A DNA stretch of 47,859 nucleotides from an uncultured Mucilaginibacter sp. (lineage in GTDB: Bacteria > Bacteroidota > Bacteroidia > Sphingobacteriales > Sphingobacteriaceae), in contig NZ_CALMAT010000084.1 in the NCBI RefSeq assembly GCF_937859865.1, forward strand, positions 1-47,859. Reading direction: 5' to 3'. The translations under genes were made by a program, and so were the position numbers. Numbering within the stretch: position 1 is the stretch's first letter; every line of letters begins with the position of its first letter. This document shows, in pieces, positions 41,752 to 47,859 of the stretch. The notes under the pieces are model-generated. The model worked only from the letters and a program-made list of their open reading frames with translations, did no database searches and was not told the origin of the DNA.

Positions 41752-41837
41752 TTTGTAAATTTTAAATCAGCACTATGAATTAAAATTAATGCGATAAAAG
41801 AAGTATCGCCCTGGTTTTGTATTGCTAATTTACTGTT

Positions 41838-42632
41838 TTACTTCCTAAACGCAAACAAAACCTTATTCAACAACTCCTGGCTAACCTTGCCATTTGTAGC
41901 AATTACATCCCGCGTTTTCAGCATGTTTCTGCCACCGGTAAAATCAAAAACTTGTCCGCCGGCTTGTTTGACGATGAGGATGCCGGCAGCCATATCGTAA
42001 TCATTCAGGTTGTATTCGTAATAGGCATCAAAACGGCCGCAAGCGGTATAAGCCAGGTCAACGGCGGCCGAACCTAAACGGCGCAAACCCTGGCAGCTTT
42101 GCATCAAATCTTTAAACAAATTCATATACGCATCAGCTTTCTCGAAGTTGTAATACGGGAAACCGGTGGCAATTAAACTTTCGCTAACGGTTGGTTTATC
42201 AGAAACACGGATTTGTTTGCCGTTTAAAAAAGCAGGCGCATCTTTCCAGGCGTAAAAACACTCGTCCTGGTTAATCTCATAAACCACGCCCAAAACCAGT
42301 TCTTCGTACTCTTTTAAAGCGATACTAACCGAATAAACCGGCAAACCATGAATAAAATTCGTTGTTCCGTCCAGCGGGTCAATCACCCAATTGTATTGCA
42401 ATGCTGTTTTTACCACTGTTTTTTCTTCGGTGATAAATCCTGCTTCAGGTAAAAGTTGCTGTAGTTTTGCCACAATCATTTCTTCGGAAGTTTTATCCAC
42501 GTAAGAAACCATATCGTTTAAACCTTTAAACTCAACGCTTTCGGCCTTAAACTTTCCGGCTTCGGTTTTGATGAATGTTCCGGCTTGTTTGGCCAAGACA
42601 ACAACTTCCCGGCATAATATTTCTAAATTCAT
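41838..42632 (-). CDS. Inositol monophosphatase-family phosphatase
   Basis: The 264-residue protein has the IMPase metal motifs: EEKTV (E near 70), DPLDGTTNFIHG and the late YDMAAGILIVKQAGG. It removes phosphate from inositol phosphate or related sugar and nucleotide phosphates (SuhB/CysQ relatives). A CysQ-like role in clearing PAP is less likely here because the window's pathway uses APS, not PAPS. It is the last gene of a coupled trio with gtrA-like and lgt, four-base overlaps throughout. A sister 12-mer lies in frame at 42401 (reading VKTAL). Confidence 0.88.
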   Translation of the reverse strand: MNLEILCREVVVLAKQAGTFIKTEAGKFKAESVEFKGLNDMVSYVDKTSEEMIVAKLQQLLPEAGFITEEKTVVKTALQYNWVIDPLDGTTNFIHGLPVYSVSIALKEYEELVLGVVYEINQDECFYAWKDAPAFLNGKQIRVSDKPTVSESLIATGFPYYNFEKADAYMNLFKDLMQSCQGLRRLGSAAVDLAYTACGRFDAYYEYNLNDYDMAAGILIVKQAGGQVFDFTGGRNMLKTRDVIATNGKVSQELLNKVLFAFRK

Positions 42633-43096
42633 TTTGGGTTCCTTTTAATATTGAACGAAAAAAACTTGTGGACGAAATAACTGGCCACGCCCAAACTTAA
42701 TGCGGCAATAATCCGGGCCAGTGGCGGATAAACTTTGAAGATAGAAACAAACAACCGCAGCATCAATAAATTGGCAAAAAAACCTAAAAAAGCAACGGTA
42801 AAAAAGCGTGCAAACTGGTTTCGGGAAGAAAGCTTAGAATGCGCAAACACAAAGTATTTGGTGAGCAAAAAATTACAAACAATGCAGCAACTGTAGGAAA
42901 TGATTAAAGAAATTACATCCCTCGAAATAAGAAAGCCTAAGATTTTTACTTCAGCCGTAATAAAAATATAATGATAAACGAAGTAGTAAACCAAAGCATC
43001 AACAATAAAACCAACGCCGGTTGACAAAAAGAACCGAACCATCTCATTTTTGAGCAGCTTTTTGATCAAAGGTTTTCGGTTACTTTTGGCCATCAA
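42629..43096 (-). CDS. GtrA-family membrane protein
   Basis: The 155-residue protein has four hydrophobic segments and the GtrA-like start [19 protein letters not shown] and end [13 protein letters not shown]. GtrA-like proteins are thought to help move lipid-linked sugars across the inner membrane. It overlaps lgt and the IMPase gene by four bases on each side, so it is translationally coupled to both. Confidence 0.85.
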   Translation of the reverse strand: MMAKSNRKPLIKKLLKNEMVRFFLSTGVGFIVDALVYYFVYHYIFITAEVKILGFLISRDVISLIISYSCCIVCNFLLTKYFVFAHSKLSSRNQFARFFTVAFLGFFANLLMLRLFVSIFKVYPPLARIIAALSLGVASYFVHKFFSFNIKRNPK

Positions 43097-44259
43097 ACTT
43101 GAGGATCAATGCTTCTTTTATCACCTAAAAATGCGTGGGCAACAAATCCAATCCCCGTTAAAACCAAAACAGCAGATATAAATTCGGCTTGGGTAAAAGA
43201 AATACCGGCAACATGGTATTTGGTGTTTACGCGGATCAGTTCGATCAGAAAACGTTCAACACCATTTAAAATGAGGTAAATGCCAAACATCAAACCGGGC
43301 GTTTTGATATACTTACGAATGCTCCACAAAAACAGAAACAATAAAATACAAATAACAGATTCGTAAAAAGAAGTCGGGTAAACCGGAACCGGCAGTTGAT
43401 GACAATATTTACCAACACAACCCGGAATAGGAATGCCTTCATCGCCAACATTATGCGGAAAACGAAAAGCCCACATCCAATCGGGTGCCCAGCTTAACCA
43501 ATTGGGTTTTGGTGAAGTATTGGCAATCCCCCAATCGCCATCGCCGGAAAGCTGGCAACCGATGCGGCCAACGCCATAAGCAATCATCATCCCCGGCGAA
43601 CCAATATCAGCCATATGAATAAGTTTGATGTGGTTTTTATGGGCGATATACATTACCGCCGCACCCCCACAAATCAAGCCGCCATAAAAAGTTAATCCAC
43701 TGAAACCAACCAGCATCCCAACCGGATCTTTTATCAATTCGTTCCAGTTTTCCAACCCGTTAAACAATTTTGCTCCGGCAAAACCCCAAAAAGCGGCCCA
43801 AATCAGCATTGTTCCCATCAACTCGTATGGATGAACGGTTACTTCTTCTTTTTTGGGTTGCGCTAAGGCGTATTTTTTCTTTTCGGCATAAGCCCAATAA
43901 GCAAAAACAGCGGCAACAAGTATTCCGCCAATCAGGTTGCCGCGGGTAGAAAGCAAAAATTCTTGCGGGTTATCAACCAAAGCACGGTAATGAAAAACGG
44001 CATCCAGAATTTTGTAGCCGATGAGAAAACCAAAAAGCGCATTACCAACCAACTCGCCAATAGAAGCAGGCTCGCCAACGGTAATTGTTTTTTTAAAAGG
44101 ATGAATGTAACCCAGCTTTTCTTTGCGGATAAACTCCTGCTCGAAAGCCCAGTACGAAAACATAAAAGCCAGTGCCACGCAAAAACCGAAAGTTTGTATG
44201 GGAAGCGGAATGTTTAACCCGGTTAAATATCGGAGCAGTTCGGTGATGGTTGGAAACAT
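43093..44259 (-). CDS. lgt: Prolipoprotein diacylglyceryl transferase (long form)
   Basis: The protein carries the Lgt signature [20 protein letters not shown], with the invariant GRIGC-like arginine, [14 protein letters not shown] (H replaced by other residues, as is common in this phylum) and [14 protein letters not shown]. At 388 residues it is about 100 longer than E. coli Lgt, with extra loops, a form usual in Bacteroidota. It attaches diacylglycerol to lipobox cysteines such as those of the two small lipoproteins in this window. A 12-mer lies in frame at its 3' end (43109, reading DKRSID). Confidence 0.9.
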   Translation of the reverse strand: MFPTITELLRYLTGLNIPLPIQTFGFCVALAFMFSYWAFEQEFIRKEKLGYIHPFKKTITVGEPASIGELVGNALFGFLIGYKILDAVFHYRALVDNPQEFLLSTRGNLIGGILVAAVFAYWAYAEKKKYALAQPKKEEVTVHPYELMGTMLIWAAFWGFAGAKLFNGLENWNELIKDPVGMLVGFSGLTFYGGLICGGAAVMYIAHKNHIKLIHMADIGSPGMMIAYGVGRIGCQLSGDGDWGIANTSPKPNWLSWAPDWMWAFRFPHNVGDEGIPIPGCVGKYCHQLPVPVYPTSFYESVICILLFLFLWSIRKYIKTPGLMFGIYLILNGVERFLIELIRVNTKYHVAGISFTQAEFISAVLVLTGIGFVAHAFLGDKRSIDPQV

Positions 44260-44288
44260 GGATGGCGCTGTTTCGGGCGAAGATAAAA

Positions 44289-45608
44289 CTAATGAACCAG
44301 AATTTCTGCTGTTTCCTCAATTTCCATATGGCCGGATGCGGCAATAGCAGTTAAAAGCACTGGCCTAATCTCGTTCACCAATAAAGGATCGTAAACGGTT
44401 TCAATTTTAACATAATTGCGCGTGAAACCGTGCATTAGGCCATCGTTCGTTTCGCGCTCAAACAAAATATCGGCCGTGGTGCCAACTTGGGATTCGTAAA
44501 AAGCGCGGCGTTTTTTATCGGATAAAATATGCAGCATTTTGCTTCGTTCTGCCCGTGTTGAACCCGGAACTACTCCGGATAGTTCTTTTGCCGGTGTATT
44601 TTCGCGTTCGCTGTAAGTAAAAACATGGAGGTAAGAAACCGGCAATTCGTTTAAAAAGTTGTAGGTGTCTATAAAATCTTCACGCGTTTCTCCCGGAAAA
44701 CCAACGATCACATCCACGCCGATGCAGCAGTCAGGCATCAGTTCTTTGATCTTGGCAACCCTTTCTACATACAGTTCGCGTTTGTAACGGCGGCGCATCA
44801 AACTCAATATTTTGTTGGAACCGGATTGCAAAGGAATATGAAAATGAGCCACAAAACGTTTGGAAGCGGCTACAAAAGCAATAATTTCATCGGTTAACAA
44901 ATTGGGTTCGATGGAAGAAATACGGATACGATCAATGCCTTGCACTTCATCCAAAACTTTAATCAGGTCGAGAAACCGGTATTGACGAAGTCCATCAACC
45001 AAACCAAAATCGCCCAAATTAACACCCGTTAAAACAATTTCTTTGACGCCTGACAAAACTATTTCCTGCGCTTGTTTGACCACATTTTCAATCGCATCGC
45101 TTCGGCTTGCACCACGTGCCATCGGAATGGTGCAAAAGGAACACGAATAATCGCAGCCATCCTGAACTTTGAGGAAAGTACGCGTTCGGTCGCCAAAAGA
45201 ATAAGAAGGGATAAATTGGTTTGCTTCTTTTACCGGCGAATTATAGACAAGTGCTTTTGGGTTTTTGGTAAGATCGGTAATGTGGTCAACCAACTGAAAC
45301 TTCTCGGCAGCGCCTAAAACTAAATCCACGCCTTCAATCTCAGAAATTTCTTTTGGCTTCAATTGTGCGTAACAACCCACAATGGTGATATAAGCGTTTG
45401 GAGAAATCTTTAATGCTTCTTTTACCACCTTTTTACATTTGCGGTCAGCATTTTCGGTAACCGAGCAAGTGTTAATTACATAAACATCAGCCTGGTCTGT
45501 AAAATTAACAATTTCATAATCAGCCTGTTTAAACTGTCTGCCAATTGCAGAAGTTTCGGCATAATTGAGTTTGCAACCCAGCGTGTAAAAGGCAACTTTC
45601 CTGTTCAT
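44289..45608 (-). CDS. mtaB: tRNA threonylcarbamoyladenosine methylthiotransferase MtaB
   Basis: The protein of about 439 residues starts [20 protein letters not shown], an MtaB-type UPF0004 start with the first auxiliary-cluster cysteine. It continues with [15 protein letters not shown], the radical-SAM motif [11 protein letters not shown] and a C-terminal TRAM domain. It adds a methylthio group to t6A37 of tRNA. I start at ATG 45608 and not the TTG four codons earlier. A 12-mer lies in frame at 45413 (VKEAL) and a near-copy at 45221. Confidence 0.92.
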   Translation of the reverse strand: MNRKVAFYTLGCKLNYAETSAIGRQFKQADYEIVNFTDQADVYVINTCSVTENADRKCKKVVKEALKISPNAYITIVGCYAQLKPKEISEIEGVDLVLGAAEKFQLVDHITDLTKNPKALVYNSPVKEANQFIPSYSFGDRTRTFLKVQDGCDYSCSFCTIPMARGASRSDAIENVVKQAQEIVLSGVKEIVLTGVNLGDFGLVDGLRQYRFLDLIKVLDEVQGIDRIRISSIEPNLLTDEIIAFVAASKRFVAHFHIPLQSGSNKILSLMRRRYKRELYVERVAKIKELMPDCCIGVDVIVGFPGETREDFIDTYNFLNELPVSYLHVFTYSERENTPAKELSGVVPGSTRAERSKMLHILSDKKRRAFYESQVGTTADILFERETNDGLMHGFTRNYVKIETVYDPLLVNEIRPVLLTAIAASGHMEIEETAEILVH

Positions 45609-45719
45609 TCGAGGTTGCAAAGATAAAAATTTGTGTGCTAAAAGAAGTATGTTAGATCGTAGGATAATAGTTAATGGTTCATTTTTTATGGGAAAATACA
45701 GGCACTAATTTTTATATGG

Positions 45720-45846
45720 TAAAAGAAGCATTGTCATTTCGCACCGAAGGGAAAAATCTTTTTTCAACCGATACTTCTTTTATCAACCTAAAATTGAAGA
45801 AGATAAGTTACTTTGAAAAATATCTCTCCCTTTGGTTGAGATGACA
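45720..45846. repeat. Inverted-repeat element with nested 12-mers
   Basis: A left arm TGTCATTTCGCACCGAAGGG (45732 on) faces a right arm CCCTTTGGTTGAGATGACA (ending 45846), about 20 of 29 bases pairing. A reverse 12-mer abuts the left arm (45720-45731) and a forward one lies inside (45771-45782). The arm recurs singly at 11297. It looks like a small non-coding repeat of MITE or REP type. No ORF is inside. Confidence 0.6.
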
Positions 45847-45862
45847 AAAAACCGGCTTTTTA

Positions 45863-46432
45863 TTACTTTCCCCCTTCGCTCCAACGATAGCTTTCGTGTT
45901 CAAAACCAGCGAGATCTATAATGCGGTTTACCACCGTCATAGCAACATCTTCAATTGTTTTGGGCAAACTATAAAAAGAAGGAACAGCCGGACAAATAAT
46001 GCCGCCAGCCTCGGTAACCGTTTGCATATTGCGTAAATGGATGAGGTTGAGTGGCGTGTCGCGGGCAACTAAAATCAACCTGCGCCTTTCTTTCAAAACT
46101 ACATCGGCGGCACGCGTAGTCAAATCATTGGAAATGCCGCCGGCAATTCGGCCTAAAGTACCCATCGAACAGGGAACGATAATCATCGTGTCAAACCTGG
46201 CCGAACCCGAAGCAAAAGGCGCCATAAAATCAGTTTTGCCATAAATTTTGAAAGGTATATTTTGGTAGCTTTCATCGCCCAGCTCAAAACGCCAAACGTC
46301 TCTTGCATTGTCAGACATGACCACGCCAACTTCGGCAATTTGTTCCTGCAAAACCTGCAATTGCTGCAACAACAACTTGGCATAAATAGAACCGCTGGCG
46401 CCGGTTATGGCCACTACAATTTTTTTCTTCAT
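45863..46432 (-). CDS. ubiX: Flavin prenyltransferase UbiX
   Basis: The protein of about 189 residues has the UbiX start KKKIVVAITGASGSIYAKLLL, SGSARFDTMIIVPCSMGTLGRIAGGISNDL in the middle and RRRLILVARDTPLNLIHLRNM late. It prenylates FMN to make the cofactor of UbiD decarboxylases. No ubiD lies in the window. The first M read from TTG is dropped in favour of ATG 46432. A sister 12-mer (46447) lies between it and ppx. Confidence 0.93.
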   Translation of the reverse strand: MKKKIVVAITGASGSIYAKLLLQQLQVLQEQIAEVGVVMSDNARDVWRFELGDESYQNIPFKIYGKTDFMAPFASGSARFDTMIIVPCSMGTLGRIAGGISNDLTTRAADVVLKERRRLILVARDTPLNLIHLRNMQTVTEAGGIICPAVPSFYSLPKTIEDVAMTVVNRIIDLAGFEHESYRWSEGGK

Positions 46433-46459
46433 CAATTTTTAGGTGGTAAAAACAGTATG

Positions 46460-47338
46460 CTATTTAAAGTTTTCTTCGATCAAAATTTGGATAATCCCAT
46501 CAACCATGCCCACTTTCGGTACGTAAATGTTTGCCACGCCTGCCCATTTCATTACCGTAATAAAAATCTGGGCAGCGGGAATAATCACGTCGGCACGGTC
46601 GTGGTTTAAACCCAGAACCTGGATGCGGTCTTTCATGGAATACGAATTGAGGTGGTTGTACAAACTTTTTAACTTAGACAATGACATCGGTTTCCCTTCT
46701 TTTTCTTCGGAAAGCCGGAACAATTTGTTGATGTTGCCGCCGGTGCCGATACCGGTAATGTTTTTATGAGATTTGACTTTGGATTGGATGAAACGTTCCA
46801 TTTCTTTCCAGGTTTCGGCCTTGTCCTGGTTGTCCAACATACGGATGGTGCCGATGTTGAAAGATTGGGAGGCCACCAAAATCTCATCCGAAAAAAAAGA
46901 AAGTTCGGTGCTGCCGCCGCCAACATCAATGTACAGGTAGTTCTTTTTCCGGTCTAACTTTTCTTCAAAATGGCTGGCGTAAATAATTTTTGCTTCGCGT
47001 TGGCCGCCAACAATTTCCAGGTCAACGCCTGCCTGCTCTTTTACCTGTTTTACAATTTCCGGCCCGTTTTCTGATTCGCGCATGGCCGAAGTTGCGCAAG
47101 CCAGATAAGCCGAAACGCCGTAAACATCCATTAAAAGCCGGAACGAATGCATGGTTTTTACCAAATCATTGATCTTTTTTTCGGAGATTTTTTTCTGGAT
47201 AAACGCATCATCGCCCAAACGTAGCGGCACACGGAGCAGCGTGTTTTTTTTAAAAGTAACCGGTTCGCTGTTTTCGGACAGGTCTGCAATGAGCAGCCGA
47301 ATCGCGTTGGAACCAATATCAATGGCAGCGTATCTCAA
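46460..47338 (-). CDS. ppx: Ppx/GppA-family exopolyphosphatase
   Basis: The 292-residue protein of the ASKHA fold has YAAIDIGSNAIRLLIAD at the start, YLIDVGGGS-type phosphate loop (NYLYIDVGGGSTELSFF) and GIGTGGNINKL. It is the short, two-domain form without the C-terminal HD domain of E. coli Ppx. It hydrolyses polyphosphate or pppGpp. The start is TTG 47338 (no ATG fits). It follows ppk1 with only four bases between them, so synthesis and breakdown of polyphosphate are co-transcribed. Confidence 0.9.
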   Translation of the reverse strand: MRYAAIDIGSNAIRLLIADLSENSEPVTFKKNTLLRVPLRLGDDAFIQKKISEKKINDLVKTMHSFRLLMDVYGVSAYLACATSAMRESENGPEIVKQVKEQAGVDLEIVGGQREAKIIYASHFEEKLDRKKNYLYIDVGGGSTELSFFSDEILVASQSFNIGTIRMLDNQDKAETWKEMERFIQSKVKSHKNITGIGTGGNINKLFRLSEEKEGKPMSLSKLKSLYNHLNSYSMKDRIQVLGLNHDRADVIIPAAQIFITVMKWAGVANIYVPKVGMVDGIIQILIEENFK

Positions 47339-47342
47339 AATG

Positions 47343-47859
47343 TTATTTTTTTTGTTTCAAATAGGTGTAAATGTCAAACTGCGAGCGCACTTTTATCTTT
47401 TCGTCCGTTTTGTGGTAACGGTTGTTGTTTAAACTGTTGATTTCGCGGGCTTTAGTATTGTCGTGCAGTTGGATGTTGATGATGTCGCGGATTTCCTGCT
47501 TCAGATCCTTATCGTAGATTGGGAAACCAACTTCCACGCGATGGTCTAAATTTCGGGTCATCAAATCAGAAGATGTTAGAAAAATTAATTCCTTTCCGCC
47601 GTTGCAAAATATATAAACTCGGGCATGTTCCAAATATTTATCCACAATGCTAATCACCTCAATGTTTTCGCTGTAGCCTTTTACACCCGGAACAAGGCAG
47701 CACATGCCGCGCACAATCAGCGTAATTTTAACACCGGCATTGCTGGCTTTGTACAAACGTGCAATCATTTGTTCATCGGCCAGGCTGTTCATTTTTAAGA
47801 TCATGTATGCCTTGTTGCCTTTTTTGGCATTCGCAATTTCCTTGTCAATATAACCAAAC
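47343..47859 (-). CDS. ppk1: Polyphosphate kinase 1, C-terminal part (5' end outside window)
   Basis: The frame is open from the right window edge: FGYIDKEIANAKKGNKAYMI then LKMNSLADEQMIARLYKASNAGVKITLIVRGMCCL, a PPK1 C1-C2 catalytic region, and ends QFDIYTYLKQKK. The visible 171 codons are about a quarter of the usual ~700-residue enzyme. PPK1 makes polyphosphate from ATP through a phosphohistidine; the phosphorylated histidine lies outside the window. Directly coupled to ppx. Confidence 0.9.
   Translation of the reverse strand, partial: FGYIDKEIANAKKGNKAYMILKMNSLADEQMIARLYKASNAGVKITLIVRGMCCLVPGVKGYSENIEVISIVDKYLEHARVYIFCNGGKELIFLTSSDLMTRNLDHRVEVGFPIYDKDLKQEIRDIINIQLHDNTKAREINSLNNNRYHKTDEKIKVRSQFDIYTYLKQKK

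Larger units (their letters stand above)
1101..46458. repeat. Dispersed 12-bp signal ATRCTTCTTTTA and sister ATRCTGTTTTTA (50 copies)
   Basis: Exact forward copies of ATRCTTCTTTTA start at 1101, 4670, 7187, 7406, 9601, 11338, 12232, 15655, 18064, 23631, 23766, 24895, 29752, 30518, 30896, 31780, 32069, 33733, 39563, 40623, 40867, 43109, 45413, 45771. Reverse copies (TAAAAGAAGYAT) start at 2184, 9581, 21298, 26665, 27960, 28973, 29630, 32526, 35004, 37439, 38913, 40607, 40950, 41795, 45639, 45720. The sister form ATRCTGTTTTTA starts forward at 3825, 12750, 18741, 21266, 42401 and reverse at 12729, 18301, 20057, 20111, 46447. One-mismatch copies lie at 30071, 33765, 39550 and 45221. Copies occur between and within genes. 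The family resembles DNA-uptake sequences in density, length and behaviour; function is inferred, presence is directly seen. Confidence 0.95.

Noticed and set aside
1101-46458. CRISPR array made of the 12-mer
   Set aside because: Copies are far too short and irregularly spaced, lie in both orientations and inside genes, and there are no cas genes.
1101-46458. The 12-mer as a promoter or operator
   Set aside because: It lies inside genes and after stops as often as before starts, in both orientations, and does not resemble the TTTG/TAnnTTTG promoter.

Overview
The window looks like a Bacteroidota chromosome, most likely Sphingobacteriales (Mucilaginibacter/Pedobacter-like). This rests on family-level recognition only: DUF6600, DUF3667, DUF6934 and OstA-like proteins, an S-box riboswitch behind a TTTG-N19-TAnnTTTG promoter, almost no Shine-Dalgarno sites, and moderate GC. 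It is mostly housekeeping DNA with several AT-rich accessory insertions. I recognise no rRNA, tRNA, CRISPR array or intact transposase.

Layout. 1-4.9 kb: a secreted DUF6600 protein (cut by the edge), a 2OG-Fe(II) oxygenase, a DUF1016 nuclease and a GT39 glycosyltransferase. 4.9-16.0 kb: a leftward sulfate-assimilation cluster. Its order is promoter, SAM riboswitch, 16-codon leader ORF, cysH (APS reductase type), cysD, [AT-rich two-gene cassette], cysN, OsmC-like, homoserine-ester sulfhydrylase, sulfite reductase with a HEPN-like tail, siroheme-synthase/TauE fusion, Rrf2 regulator and PhnB-like protein. 16-25 kb: a second DUF1016 nuclease, a small membrane protein, tilS, an OstA-like gene broken by an in-frame TGA, an MFS exporter, an SPL-like radical-SAM protein, a DUF4126 protein and a response regulator. 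25-29.7 kb: prfC, then two blocks of accessory genes, each ending in a decayed copy of the prfC 3' end. 29.8-39.5 kb: amine oxidase, serine hydrolase, pdxH-nuoC-nuoD, an ECF sigma factor with a membrane protease, two small lipoproteins, purB and an Nfu-type scaffold. 39.6-41.8 kb: accessory gene pairs, again beside a duplicated gene 3' end. 41.8-47.9 kb: IMPase, gtrA-like, lgt, mtaB, ubiX, ppx and ppk1 (cut by the edge).

The most striking signal is not a gene. The 12-mer ATRCTTCTTTTA (reverse TAAAAGAAGYAT) occurs 40 times exactly by my hand count, in both orientations. A sister form ATRCTGTTTTTA occurs 10 times. Together that is about one per kb, where well under 0.1 is expected by chance in the whole window. 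It lies between genes, often as inverted pairs forming terminator-like hairpins, and also inside conserved genes in at least four reading frames, usually with an A/T tract about half to one helical turn downstream. This matches the behaviour of the DNA-uptake sequences of Neisseria (DUS) and Pasteurellaceae (USS). I know of none described in Bacteroidota.

Independently, accessory DNA sits downstream of prfC and the nfu gene between the intact gene and extra, mostly synonymously diverged copies of its own 3' end. This is what recombination with DNA from a related strain would leave. The two observations together suggest a naturally transforming lineage with its own uptake signal. That is an inference: no competence genes lie in this window.
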